Positions 7,399-13,656 of a stretch of 64,000 bases of DNA are shown piece after piece. The notes below the pieces were generated by a model. The model was not told where the DNA came from, ran no database searches, and worked only from the letters and a program-made list of their open reading frames with translations. A program made the translations under genes and the position numbers. The stretch's first letter is position 1. The number at the start of each line of letters is the position of its first letter. Source of the DNA: a virus; IMG/VR virus record IMGVR_UViG_3300027747_003046, positions 1 through 64,000 of that record; one strand, given 5' to 3'.

Positions 7399-7671
7399 AT
7401 GACAACAAAAACATTCCTTATTTGTTATGAATTAGACCAGTTACCAACCGGTTTAAAAAAGTGGCACTATGTTCGCGAGAAACAGCGAATCATTTTACAT
7501 GTTTCAGCCAGAATTTATAAACAGATGAAGGCTATAAAAGAAGAAAGAAAAGGTGATTTAAAATATCGTGACCGTCTTGTTACAGATATTTTAAATGATG
7601 GTGCCCCAAGATGGTGGCCGGCAGAACTTGTATGGGAAATCGTTAATCGTGGTACAACTATGAACGATTAG
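7399..7671 (+). CDS. Tandem family II protein, 90 aa
   Basis: First of nine consecutive small genes. KQRIILHVSARIYK..., then YRDRLVTDILNDG and a C-terminal ELVWEIVNRG fit the family pattern: R-[VI]-[IL]-L, a variable helix, D-[IL]-L-x-[DG]-G, then a helix ending in [RN]-G. Family II is not known to me. Initiation signal unclear: no good Shine-Dalgarno sequence. Confidence 0.75.
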   Translation: MTTKTFLICYELDQLPTGLKKWHYVREKQRIILHVSARIYKQMKAIKEERKGDLKYRDRLVTDILNDGAPRWWPAELVWEIVNRGTTMND

Positions 7672-7683
7672 GTAGGAACAGGT

Positions 7684-7947
7684 ATGGATAAAACTTATAT
7701 TACAGGTCAGTATAAAGTGTTTATGACAGATGTTGTAGACAAATATGGTATGGCACGTCGTAGGGTATTGAAAATCCCAACTAATCTTTATGCTTACTTT
7801 GATAGTGTAAAGGCTTTTCCAGAAGGTAACGATGGCACCTTGACGGTTCATAAGATCGAGGATCTAGCTATCGAGGAATACATCGATCTAACATCGGCAG
7901 AACTCCTAAAACTAATCACGATCGGAACACCCGTTCAATATGAATGA
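7684..7947 (+). CDS. Tandem family II-like protein, 87 aa
   Basis: A divergent member: RRRVLKIPTNLYAYFDSV, then HKIEDLAIEEYIDLTSAELLKLITIG, keeping the beta strand, the Asp-Leu and the terminal helix ending in Gly. AGGAACAGGT lies upstream. It overlaps the next start by 8 nt. Confidence 0.75.
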   Translation: MDKTYITGQYKVFMTDVVDKYGMARRRVLKIPTNLYAYFDSVKAFPEGNDGTLTVHKIEDLAIEEYIDLTSAELLKLITIGTPVQYE

Positions 7948-8152
7948 TGAACCAAAAAACTATAAGATCATTTTGTATGATCACCTTGATACAAGATACC
8001 TTATTCGTATAAGTGATGTAGAGATCAATAGAACCGTTATGGGATCTTTTGATCGTATCCTTGTTTATGATATGTTGGACGGTAAAGAAAAGGCTTTGGC
8101 TCACGTTCTTGCCTATACAATCATCAGCAGAGGCGAAGTATTGGATGGCTAA
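7940..8152 (+). CDS. Tandem family II protein, 70 aa
   Basis: TRYLIRISDVEINRTV, VYDMLDGKEK, then HVLAYTIISRG fit the family layout. Coupled on both sides by 8-nt overlaps. Confidence 0.75.
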   Translation: MNDEPKNYKIILYDHLDTRYLIRISDVEINRTVMGSFDRILVYDMLDGKEKALAHVLAYTIISRGEVLDG

Positions 8153-8354
8153 AAAGCAATCGTTCCATGTTTATTTGTGGGATAATGAAGAAGGTGCTCG
8201 CTTTATTGTCCAGATGAGCGAAGAAGTAAGAAAGTCCATCCTTGATGGTATGGTAGGACGTTACTTGTGTGCTAATCTGTTGGATGGTGTTGAGCATTAC
8301 TACGATCATCGCTTTATCCACAAAATAATCAAGCGAGGGTTTAAGATTATATGA
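8145..8354 (+). CDS. Tandem family II protein, 69 aa
   Basis: Starts MAKKQSFHVYLWDNEEGARFIVQMS; the centre has CANLLDGVEHYY and the end RFIHKIIKRG, matching family II. ATG 8145 is preferred over an upstream in-frame ATG at 8049 because it gives the same 8-nt coupling as its neighbours. Confidence 0.75.
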   Translation: MAKKQSFHVYLWDNEEGARFIVQMSEEVRKSILDGMVGRYLCANLLDGVEHYYDHRFIHKIIKRGFKII

Positions 8355-8578
8355 TTCTTTTGGTTGACGGCACCGATGAACGCATTATGATCCTTATCAC
8401 GGATGAAGATAGGGAAAGAGTAGGTCGCGCAAAGGCAGGCGATAAGCCTTGGATTTATCTACCAAACATGATTCAAGGCAAGTCTCGTTTGTGTGCTTTG
8501 GATATGGTTTATCCAGGAATTTTTGAAGGTAAGAAAGAATACAGTTGGAATGAACTTACTGTAAACGTATTGGACTAA
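8351..8578 (+). CDS. Tandem family II-like protein, 75 aa
   Basis: Begins MILLVDGTDERIMILITDEDRE, the opening strand of family II. The second half (LPNMIQGKSRLCALDM) is divergent. ATGA overlap with the previous gene. Confidence 0.7.
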   Translation: MILLVDGTDERIMILITDEDRERVGRAKAGDKPWIYLPNMIQGKSRLCALDMVYPGIFEGKKEYSWNELTVNVLD

Positions 8579-8603
8579 CACGATCTGCGGTAGAATAAAC
8601 TTT

Positions 8604-8849
8604 ATGTTAATCCTGTATGAGTTTCCAATTTTAAATAAAAATCGTGGTAGAGTCATTTTCCATATAACGAGTTCTCTCATTAACGAGCTCAACTATGAAA
8701 TATCTAGCATGTATACAAAGAGTGTTTTTTATGTTGAAGATTTGCTAACAGGTGAACTGCGAGGATTATATACTGCGGATTTATATGAATTGATGACAAC
8801 AGAAGAACAATACATCCAGCTTGATAAGCACCACTTCTATATACTATAA
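8604..8849 (+). CDS. Tandem family II protein, 81 aa
   Basis: MLILYEFPILNKNRGRVIFHI, then YVEDLLTGELRGLY and a terminal helix: a clear family II member. A TAGAAT box lies at 8591-8596 with only a weak -35, so a separate promoter is possible but unproved. Confidence 0.75.
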   Translation: MLILYEFPILNKNRGRVIFHITSSLINELNYEISSMYTKSVFYVEDLLTGELRGLYTADLYELMTTEEQYIQLDKHHFYIL

Positions 8850-8906
8850 GACAAACTCTAATACTAGCTTCGCTATATAATCCTGCCGAGATATAAAGAA
8901 AACAAT

Positions 8907-9113
8907 ATGTATCTACTTTTGGAAGGCTATACTGCCACAGCAGGTGTGTTGCTAATGAGCAAAGGCAATAGGGTAATCCTATATAATCCAAACAAGAGGG
9001 AAAGACTCTTAAAGGATGTTGTAAGCCAATATACCGATCTGCTATCCGGTAAGATGGTTCATATTCGAAACATGGAACTGTTGGCTTTTATTCAAGATGG
9101 CTACGAGTTCTAA
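8907..9113 (+). CDS. Tandem family II protein, 68 aa
   Basis: MYLLLEGYTATAGVLLMSKG, GNRVILYNPN, YTDLLSGKMVHI, LLAFIQDGYEF: the clearest form of the family consensus. The 57-nt gap upstream has TATAAT at 8876-8881 without a good -35. Confidence 0.8.
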   Translation: MYLLLEGYTATAGVLLMSKGNRVILYNPNKRERLLKDVVSQYTDLLSGKMVHIRNMELLAFIQDGYEF

Positions 9114-9145
9114 ACCGTATTCTATCGAGGACAAGAGAAAAGACT

Positions 9146-9361
9146 ATGCTATTGTTGGTAGAAGGATGCCGCATCACAATAGATGCCAGGTTAAGATATA
9201 CAAAAGACAGCAGAATGATTCTACATCTTCCAGAGACTCTTGAAGAGATCAAAAAGTATAAAAGTATCACCTACTTTGTTGTTGATCTATTGACAGATAG
9301 AGGTATATATATTAACAGGAATGATCTAAAAGACTTCCTTGCCAAAGGCATCCAACTATAA
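9146..9361 (+). CDS. Tandem family II protein, 71 aa
   Basis: MLLLVEGCRITIDARLRYTK, SRMILHLPE, FVVDLLTDRGIYINRNDL, FLAKGIQL. Strand and helix order match the proteins at 8907 and 9393, with low side-chain identity, which suggests old duplications. Confidence 0.8.
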   Translation: MLLLVEGCRITIDARLRYTKDSRMILHLPETLEEIKKYKSITYFVVDLLTDRGIYINRNDLKDFLAKGIQL

Positions 9362-9392
9362 GCCTTTCTCCCCGAGGTTATAAGAATATAAT

Positions 9393-9608
9393 ATGTATAT
9401 TATACTAGATGACTATGAAGTAACAGTCTGTCGCCTATGTCATACATACACACCAAACAAAAGAGTTATCCTATACAGTCCAGAGAAAGAGATAGACCCA
9501 GTAAATAGAAAACCCTATATCCAAATGATTGATCTACTATCAGGTAAGAACGTTATTATATCACAACCCGAAATAGATAATTTATTGGTGAATGGTGTCC
9601 TATTATAG
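9393..9608 (+). CDS. Tandem family II protein, 71 aa
   Basis: MYIILDDYEVTVCRLCHTYT, KRVILYSPEKE, MIDLLSGKNVII, NLLVNGVLL. Last gene of the array. It is followed by the hairpin at 9616-9640, which can terminate in both directions. Confidence 0.8.
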   Translation: MYIILDDYEVTVCRLCHTYTPNKRVILYSPEKEIDPVNRKPYIQMIDLLSGKNVIISQPEIDNLLVNGVLL

Positions 9609-9613
9609 GTCTA

Positions 9614-9779
9614 TAAAAAGAACCAGCAAAGAGTTCTTTTGTCCCAGTAAACTTGTGTATAGATTGAAGTAATTTAATTACCCTATACTAAACGTAGCAA
9701 GTGGTAAGTAACTAATAAGCTGTAGGGGAGCGACCATCGGGAGCGATTTAATACGCTACCACAAGATAGATCAAGTAAA
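9614..9779 (-). ncRNA. Candidate structured small RNA, about 166 nt
   Basis: A minus-strand promoter (TTGACA, 17 bp, TATACT) predicts a start near 9779. A hairpin AAAAGAAC / GTTCTTTT followed by T residues ends it near 9614. In between, the transcript can form nested helices ACTTG/CAAGT, GTATAG/CTATAC and GTAAT/ATTAC, plus GTGGTA/TACCAC, and it holds two copies of TCGCTCCC. The longest ATG frame I saw is 19 codons without a ribosome site. The boundaries are predicted from signals only. Confidence 0.5.
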
Positions 9780-9785
9780 ATAATT

Positions 9786-9814
9786 AGTATACCACTTTGA
9801 AAAAAGCTTGTCAA
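9786..9814 (-). promoter_or_regulatory. Near-consensus minus-strand promoter
   Basis: Read on the minus strand: TTGACA (9814-9809), 17 bp, TATACT (9791-9786). This is the closest match to consensus in the window and the only strong minus-strand promoter I found. Confidence 0.75.
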
Positions 9815-9907
9815 GTCTTAAAAAAAGTGAAAAAAAGTGATATAGGGCCTGGCAGATCAGTTACAGTTGGTGAACGGCTGTATACAAGCCCTATACCTTA
9901 CACGGAA

Positions 9908-9938
9908 TCATGCTGACATATGGCAAGATCGGTATAAA
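9908..9938. repeat. 31-bp direct repeat, copy 1
   Basis: Begins TCATGCTGACATATGG and ends AGATCGGTATAAA. It matches copy 2 (10011-10041) at 29 of 31 positions; the two differences are adjacent (CA versus TG). Confidence 0.85.
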
Positions 9939-9939
9939 C

Positions 9940-9997
9940 TGGCTGTTTAAAATGCGTTTCGCATTGTGAAGCCATTTTAACCGTTACAGCCATTTTT
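9940..9997 (+). terminator. Long interrupted hairpin with T tail
   Basis: TGGCTGT (9940-9946) pairs with ACAGCCA (9986-9992), with a second helix TTAAAATG / CATTTTAA inside and a small apical stem. TTTTTCTC follows. It may be a terminator or a structured RNA between the two direct repeats. Confidence 0.5.
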
Positions 9998-10010
9998 CTC
10001 TTTATAGAGT

Positions 10011-10041
10011 TCATGCTGACATATGGTGAGATCGGTATAAA
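10011..10041. repeat. 31-bp direct repeat, copy 2
   Basis: Second copy of the repeat at 9908-9938, 103 bp downstream in the same orientation. No third copy was found, so it is not a CRISPR array. Confidence 0.85.
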
Positions 10042-10098
10042 TGATCTCTCCGGATCATAGCAGATCATATACAGAATAAGAAAACCGGCACAAGATCA

Positions 10099-10154
10099 AG
10101 GGGTTAGGGCCGCAGAAGAGAAGGGCTTGACGTTTGGCCGGACGTGTGGCATAA
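10099..10154 (+). promoter_or_regulatory. Early promoter with upstream GGGGTTAGGG element
   Basis: TTGACG (10126-10131), 17 bp, CATAAT (10149-10154). GGGGTTAGGG (10099-10108) ends 17 bp before the -35. The predicted start (about 10161) falls in a 7-bp hairpin GTGTGCC / GGCACAC (10159-10178). Confidence 0.8.
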
Positions 10155-10225
10155 TGGGGGTGTGCCCGGTTCGGCACACGGTGCCTGTCCGCTGCGGGCT
10201 TGCTAGATAGTGAAAAGGTGATTCT

Positions 10226-10612
10226 ATGTCGCTTTCGATTGATACTGCGTCTACTTCGTCCCCCGTTGCTCCTGCGCTCCTTCGTACGGTTGGTGAGGGT
10301 GAGACGATCACGGTAAAGGATATTCTGGATCTTGCTGGTGTCAGCAAGGTTACACTGTTGAAGATGATTGAATCTGCGGGTATTGTGCCTGTTGGTAAGG
10401 TTGTCTCCGGTGGTCGTGGTCGTCCTGCTTTTCTCTTTGATCGTGCGGATGTTCAGCGTATGCTTGATGCACGTCAGGCTTCGAAGCTGGCAAAGGATAA
10501 CAAGCCTGTTGCGGTGGCACCGGTGAATGATACTGCGGATGCGGTCGCAGAGCCGGATGATGATAATGTTGATCCGGATCTGGCTGCTGCTCTTGCTGCA
10601 CAGCAGGAATGA
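10226..10612 (+). CDS. Small HTH DNA-binding protein
   Basis: 128 aa. TVKDILDLAGVSKVTLLKMIESAGIVPVGKV (from about residue 30) reads as a helix-turn-helix, and GGRGRPAFLFDRADVQRML follows as a wing with a GRGRP AT-hook-like core, similar to MerR/excisionase-type helix-turn-helix proteins. The C-terminal 30 residues are acidic (DDDNVDPDLAAAL). AAAGGTG lies upstream. Its place beside the repeat-rich spacer and its own promoter make it a candidate regulator or origin-binding protein; that role is inferred. Confidence 0.7.
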   Translation: MSLSIDTASTSSPVAPALLRTVGEGETITVKDILDLAGVSKVTLLKMIESAGIVPVGKVVSGGRGRPAFLFDRADVQRMLDARQASKLAKDNKPVAVAPVNDTADAVAEPDDDNVDPDLAAALAAQQE

Positions 10613-10675
10613 ACTTGGCACACAAAACCGAATACTAAACAAAGGCTTATGGTTGTGCTATAAACAACCAAGTAT

Positions 10676-10749
10676 TGGGGAATCGTCTAACGGCAGGACT
10701 GTGGATTTTGATTCCACCTATTGGGGTTCGAATCCCTATTCCCCAACCA
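10676..10749 (+). tRNA. tRNA-Gln (TTG)
   Basis: Acceptor TGGGGAA / TTCCCCA, anticodon arm GTGGA-TTTTGAT-TCCAC, T-loop TTCGAAT, encoded CCA. First of a Gln-Glu-Asn cluster. Confidence 0.93.
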
Positions 10750-10751
10750 TT

Positions 10752-10787
10752 AACAAGAATTGTATATTGTGATATACAATTCTTGTT
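10752..10787 (+). other. Perfect 16-bp hairpin between tRNA genes
   Basis: A 16-bp uninterrupted AT-rich stem with a TGTG loop, starting 2 nt after the CCA of tRNA-Gln and ending 4 nt before tRNA-Glu. There is no T tract after it, so a processing signal is as likely as a terminator. Confidence 0.7.
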
Positions 10788-10791
10788 CTCT

Positions 10792-10866
10792 GGCACTATC
10801 GTCTAGCGGTTAGGACAGAAGCCTTTCAAGTTTCTTGCAAGAGTTCGAATCTCTTTAGTGTCACCA
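10792..10866 (+). tRNA. tRNA-Glu (TTC)
   Basis: Acceptor GGCACTA / TAGTGTC (one G-T pair), anticodon loop CTTTCAA, T-loop TTCGAAT, encoded CCA. Confidence 0.92.
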
Positions 10867-10904
10867 AAAGCACAGTTTCCGGAGCTGTTTAAAACCGGAT
10901 TTAT

Positions 10905-10981
10905 TGGCCAATAGCTCAGTTGGTAGTAGCGCATGACTGTTAATCATGAAGTCGTAGGTTCGACCCCTACTTGGCCAGCCA
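10905..10981 (+). tRNA. tRNA-Asn (GTT)
   Basis: Acceptor TGGCCAA / TTGGCCA, anticodon arm CATGA-CTGTTAA-TCATG, T-loop TTCGACC, discriminator G, encoded CCA. Confidence 0.93.
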
Positions 10982-10986
10982 ATAAA

Positions 10987-11018
10987 AGCCGGACACCTTG
11001 TGTGTCCGGTTCTTTTTT
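10987..11018 (+). terminator. Rho-independent terminator
   Basis: AGCCGGACAC-CTTGT-GTGTCCGGTT, then CTTTTTT. It ends the tRNA cluster. Confidence 0.9.
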
Positions 11019-11035
11019 AAAGGAAAGGGAATCTA

Positions 11036-11224
11036 TTGTTTAATACAAAGACCGACACTTTCAAGACTGCCCTTCACTATATTGAAATGTATGCGAATCC
11101 AATTCGCATGGCAATGATGGATCTTGAGAGTGGAGAAATTAAAGATGTAAATGTTGTTTCTCTTATCTCTCAGCTAATGGTTGATGAAGCCAGCCACAAA
11201 CTTGATCATGAGGTATCTTTCTGA
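11036..11224 (+). CDS. Unrecognised small protein, 62 aa
   Basis: Starts at TTG with a good AGGAAAGG upstream (11021-11028); no ATG gives a comparable context. Residues 10-40 are likely helical. The next gene starts inside its stop (TGATG). Family unknown. Confidence 0.7.
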   Translation: MFNTKTDTFKTALHYIEMYANPIRMAMMDLESGEIKDVNVVSLISQLMVDEASHKLDHEVSF

Positions 11225-11511
11225 TGCGTATTATCACTCGTGATTGTATTCAGGCATTGATGGATGGTCGTGATATCACCGTTGACAATACAAGGGTTCG
11301 TGGTGATACCCTTTTCCTGCACGGTAATCCGATCATTCAAGTTCGTGATGATGGTGTATACATTCAAACTGGTGGATGGAATACACCTACCACAAAGGAA
11401 CGTTTGAATGGCTTGCCAAATGTAAGGGTTTATACCCACAAAAGGCAGCTTCATTTGAATAATACACCGTGGGATGGAAACTGGATTCGTGTTGATACGG
11501 ATCTTCGATGA
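11224..11511 (+). CDS. Unrecognised small protein, 95 aa
   Basis: Beta-rich: DITVDNTRVRGDTLFLHGNPII, then GVYIQTGGWNT and WDGNWIRVD, suggesting a small beta barrel or sandwich. Coupled to both neighbours by overlap. Confidence 0.75.
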   Translation: MRIITRDCIQALMDGRDITVDNTRVRGDTLFLHGNPIIQVRDDGVYIQTGGWNTPTTKERLNGLPNVRVYTHKRQLHLNNTPWDGNWIRVDTDLR

Positions 11512-11591
11512 TTGTTTTCTTAATTATCACTTTTTGTCTCTCGGCTATGTTTCCACTGTTTCTTCAAAATGTGTTCCAAAATTGGGAGTGA
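11508..11591 (+). CDS. Candidate 27-aa membrane peptide
   Basis: ATG overlaps the previous stop (ATGA). It reads MIVFLIITFCLSAMFPLFLQ and continues NVFQNWE: one hydrophobic segment, ending just before the next gene's ribosome site. The coupling and hydrophobic pattern support it, but it is very short. Confidence 0.45.
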   Translation: MIVFLIITFCLSAMFPLFLQNVFQNWE

Positions 11592-11596
11592 GCTAT

Positions 11597-11800
11597 ATGG
11601 AAATGACTCTTGAACAGTTGACGATTCTTACACCTGCTCTTCGTTTGATCAGTGGGTTTGAAATGGCTGCATATCGTGAGGCATTGCTCCAATCTTTGGA
11701 AGGTGTTAATATGCTTACAGAAGAAAGCAAGATTATTGCCCATGAATACGACAAGACCCTTGAATTCTATTCTATGAGTTTCAAGCCAGAGATCCAGTAG
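11597..11800 (+). CDS. Unrecognised small protein, 67 aa
   Basis: Starts MEMTLEQLTILTPALRLISG after GGGAGTGAG. An all-helical protein is likely. The frame is open upstream to 11474, but that part overlaps the previous gene and lacks a ribosome site. GAGATCAC follows at its stop. Confidence 0.7.
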   Translation: MEMTLEQLTILTPALRLISGFEMAAYREALLQSLEGVNMLTEESKIIAHEYDKTLEFYSMSFKPEIQ

Positions 11801-11835
11801 AGATCACGTATAATTTAAAAAACCGATGACATTCT

Positions 11836-11860
11836 GCGGGGTTACGTGCCCCGCTCTTTG
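11836..11860 (+). terminator. Hairpin terminator
   Basis: GCGGGG-TTACGTG-CCCCGC followed by TCTTTG. Its loop overlaps the GGGGTTACG element of the next promoter, so the sequence may do both jobs. Confidence 0.55.
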
Positions 11861-11892
11861 CCCTTGACGTTCCCGCAGATCGGTGCTACAAT
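11838..11892 (+). promoter_or_regulatory. Early promoter with GGGGTTACG element
   Basis: TTGACG (11864-11869), 17 bp, TACAAT (11887-11892) with the TGC extension. GGGGTTACGT (11838-11847) ends 16 bp before the -35. The predicted start coincides with ATG 11899. Confidence 0.8.
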
Positions 11893-11898
11893 AGGCGC

Positions 11899-12120
11899 AT
11901 GCAAACCCGATCCGCTTCCGCTCGTGCCTTTTCGATCATTATGATGCGCGGTGTTAAAAAGGATAATGTTATTCGTTTTGCCCTTTCGTTGAATGATAAA
12001 GAAACCGAAGAAGCAACGGACACTTTTCACCGTCAAGGGCCGCGTTTGTGGGGTTTCTGGTGTAAAGCAATGGATGAACGAAAGAAGAACAATATGATTG
12101 TTCCTGCCGTTTTCCGCTGA
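11899..12120 (+). CDS. Unrecognised small basic protein, 73 aa
   Basis: ATG 11899 lies 7 nt after the -10, so the mRNA would be leaderless; the alternative start is ATG 11941 (MMRGVKK), which also lacks a Shine-Dalgarno sequence. KKDNVIRFALSLNDKETEEATD and RLWGFWCKAMDERKKNN suggest a short alpha/beta protein. Family unknown. Confidence 0.65.
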   Translation: MQTRSASARAFSIIMMRGVKKDNVIRFALSLNDKETEEATDTFHRQGPRLWGFWCKAMDERKKNNMIVPAVFR

Positions 12121-12152
12121 ACTGCTATCATATAACAGAAAGGATTGTGAAT

Positions 12153-12464
12153 ATGGCTAAGGTTATCATTTCTCCCGGTTTTGGTGGTGGTTTCCGTGGT
12201 AACGTAAAGCACCGTTTTGATCCCGAGCTCATTCGTATCATTGAAGAAAAGGAAAACCTCGTTCCAGGAGAACGTGGAAACCCTGAAAAGCGCAAGGCAC
12301 TCGATGCACAGTTAAAGCTGCGCCTGCACGTGCTGGATATTCAATGTGATCCGTCAAAGCTTGCGGTTATTGAATTGGCTTCTGGTAAGCGTTTCAAGAT
12401 CGAAGAATATGATGGCTCAGAATATATCATCACGGAAGATGATCTGAATATGGTTGCACCCTGA
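12153..12464 (+). CDS. Unrecognised protein, 103 aa
   Basis: ATG 12153 with AAAGGA upstream (a GTG 6 nt earlier is also in frame). A Gly-rich N-terminus (SPGFGGGFRGNVKHRF) precedes a charged helix and a beta-rich end (LASGKRFKIEEYDGSEYIITEDD). No known domain. Confidence 0.75.
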   Translation: MAKVIISPGFGGGFRGNVKHRFDPELIRIIEEKENLVPGERGNPEKRKALDAQLKLRLHVLDIQCDPSKLAVIELASGKRFKIEEYDGSEYIITEDDLNMVAP

Positions 12465-12484
12465 ACTCTGCGAGGATTAAACAT

Positions 12485-12649
12485 ATGGAATATCTCTATC
12501 TGCAAGATGGTTTCTATGATGGTAAAGATCCAAAGGAGATTCAGCGTTTCCTGGATACAGTTGAAAACGGTGGATACAAGCCAACAAAGGGTGATAGTGT
12601 GACAGTGGTTGCCTTGTCACCTTTGAATGACGACGAGCTCCCTTGTTAG
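12485..12649 (+). CDS. Small protein, 54 aa, stop inside a terminator
   Basis: Begins MEYLYLQDGFYDGKDPKEIQ and ends NDDELPC. ATG follows the previous gene by 20 nt with GAGGA upstream. Its last codons and TAG form the left arm and loop of the terminator at 12636-12663, so gene end and transcript end coincide. Confidence 0.7.
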   Translation: MEYLYLQDGFYDGKDPKEIQRFLDTVENGGYKPTKGDSVTVVALSPLNDDELPC

Positions 12650-12663
12650 GGAGCTTTCTTTTT
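12636..12663 (+). terminator. Rho-independent terminator overlapping a stop codon
   Basis: AGCTCCC-TTGTTA-GGGAGCT, then TTCTTTTT. The TAG stop lies at the loop/stem border. Confidence 0.85.
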
Positions 12664-12667
12664 ATCT

Positions 12668-12698
12668 GTGATCTGTCCTAGAGATCACGAGAGATCAC
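12668..12698. promoter_or_regulatory. GTGATCT-N7-AGATCAC inverted repeat plus second GAGATCAC
   Basis: GTGATCT (12668-12674) faces AGATCAC (12682-12688); another GAGATCAC follows at 12691-12698. The site is about 60-85 bp upstream of the next -35, like the one at 3477. A possible operator. Confidence 0.45.
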
Positions 12699-12728
12699 AT
12701 ACACCGAAAGAAAGCACCGTGTTTTCAA

Positions 12729-12782
12729 GGGGTTAGCGGCGCACGTTTCTCCTCTTGACATTCCCGCCCGATCCGGTATAAT
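12729..12782 (+). promoter_or_regulatory. Early promoter with upstream GGGGTTAGCG element
   Basis: TTGACA (12755-12760), 16 bp, TATAAT (12777-12782). GGGGTTAGCG (12729-12738) ends 16 bp before the -35. The best -35/-10 pair among the + strand promoters. Confidence 0.88.
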
Positions 12783-12826
12783 GGGCGGGGATTCGCTTCC
12801 TGCTAACCCGTTCCACGGATCACTGT

Positions 12827-13234
12827 ATGATGAATGTCAATGATGCGATGACTGTCCTTGCTACCCTCACGCACGGTGAGATCGGCGCTCTTTCTGATAA
12901 CGATCTGCGCGCTTTGCAGGATGCTGCCAAGTATATCACGCAATCGACCGTGACGCACCTTGCCAAGCGTAAAGCGGAAGCGGAAGATCGCGAGCGTCAT
13001 AACCGTAACCTTGCAAAGCGTGCGGAACAAACCGCAAACAATACAAAGTGTGCGAGTGTGCAAGACATTCCAGAGTATAAACAGCTCGTCATGCTTGCCA
13101 ACCTTCTTGCATACAGCCGCAAGAAGAATGACGGCAATAGTGTCAAGCTGGAAAGCAAGATCGAAGCGATCTTGGAAGTGTACGGTATGAACGACAAGCG
13201 TGTTATGGCTCACCTTGTCAACCTTGCTAGCTGA
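12827..13234 (+). CDS. Unrecognised helical protein, 135 aa
   Basis: Starts MMNVNDAMTV (ATG 12827 or 12830). Predominantly helical and basic: a Lys/Arg/Glu-rich centre (AKRKAEAEDRERHNRNLAKR) may form a coiled coil, followed by two more helices. It stands behind a strong early promoter with a leader of about 40 nt. Family unknown. Confidence 0.75.
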   Translation: MMNVNDAMTVLATLTHGEIGALSDNDLRALQDAAKYITQSTVTHLAKRKAEAEDRERHNRNLAKRAEQTANNTKCASVQDIPEYKQLVMLANLLAYSRKKNDGNSVKLESKIEAILEVYGMNDKRVMAHLVNLAS

Positions 13235-13289
13235 TAACCTTTTCACCCTATACTGTAAACCTTCCCGAGAACAAGAGAGAAAAGATATA

Positions 13290-13532
13290 ATGAATACCGT
13301 GAACAAGCCCAAGCTTCCTAACTATTTCCTCAAGTCGCGCCCCCATCACCTTGACAATAAAGTTGTCACTTGGTTCAACCTTGATCGTGTAAAGGTTGGT
13401 CGTTCGGTTGACTTCAACCGTACACAACACCATGGCACCGTTGCCCTTGTTTCACCGTGTGGTGAGATTGCCTTGGTTCGTCAAGCTGATCGTATGGTTG
13501 AAGTGGAAGTGTGCGAGCTTACCACGCTTTGA
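13290..13532 (+). CDS. Unrecognised small protein, 80 aa, possible SH3-like fold
   Basis: MNTVNKPKLPNYFLKSRPHH, then DRVKVGRSVDFNRTQHHGTVALVSPCGEIALVRQ. The VKVGRSVDFN...GTVALV part recalls family I. ATG 13290 with GAGAGAAAAG upstream; an upstream ATG at 13200 would overlap the previous gene. Terminated at 13566. Confidence 0.7.
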   Translation: MNTVNKPKLPNYFLKSRPHHLDNKVVTWFNLDRVKVGRSVDFNRTQHHGTVALVSPCGEIALVRQADRMVEVEVCELTTL

Positions 13533-13565
13533 AACGTTTCAGTTAGAACGTTCGAATCCTACACT

Positions 13566-13592
13566 AACCCACCTTCATGGTGGGTTTTTTGT
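13566..13592 (+). terminator. Rho-independent terminator
   Basis: AACCCACC-TTCAT-GGTGGGTT, then TTTTG. The 330-bp spacer to 13862 holds this terminator, three AGATCA-type half sites (13657-13698) and one promoter; I saw nothing else in it. Confidence 0.9.
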
Positions 13593-13656
13593 TTTCTTTT
13601 TAAACCGTTCACCACGAGTTCATTTGGTGTATGGTAGAACATCGAAGAGTTCCAGG

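Larger units (their letters stand above)
9609..10225. other. 617-bp intergenic region with repeats, hairpins and opposed promoters
   Basis: No ORF with coding signs. In order it holds a bidirectional hairpin (9616-9640), a candidate minus-strand RNA (9614-9779) with its promoter (9786-9814), an A-rich stretch (9800-9842), an inverted repeat TATAGGGC / GCCCTATA with a loop of about 40 nt (about 9841-9897), two 31-bp direct repeats, a long hairpin with a T tail (9940-9997), GATC-rich sequence (10042-10070) and an early promoter. The makeup suits a replication origin or control region; that is inferred. Confidence 0.6.

Noticed and set aside
9387-9392. TATAAT directly before ATG 9393
   Set aside because: The transcript would start inside the gene; no -35 at the right distance.
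9908-10041. Direct repeats as a CRISPR array
   Set aside because: Only two copies, spacing 72 bp, and no cas genes nearby.
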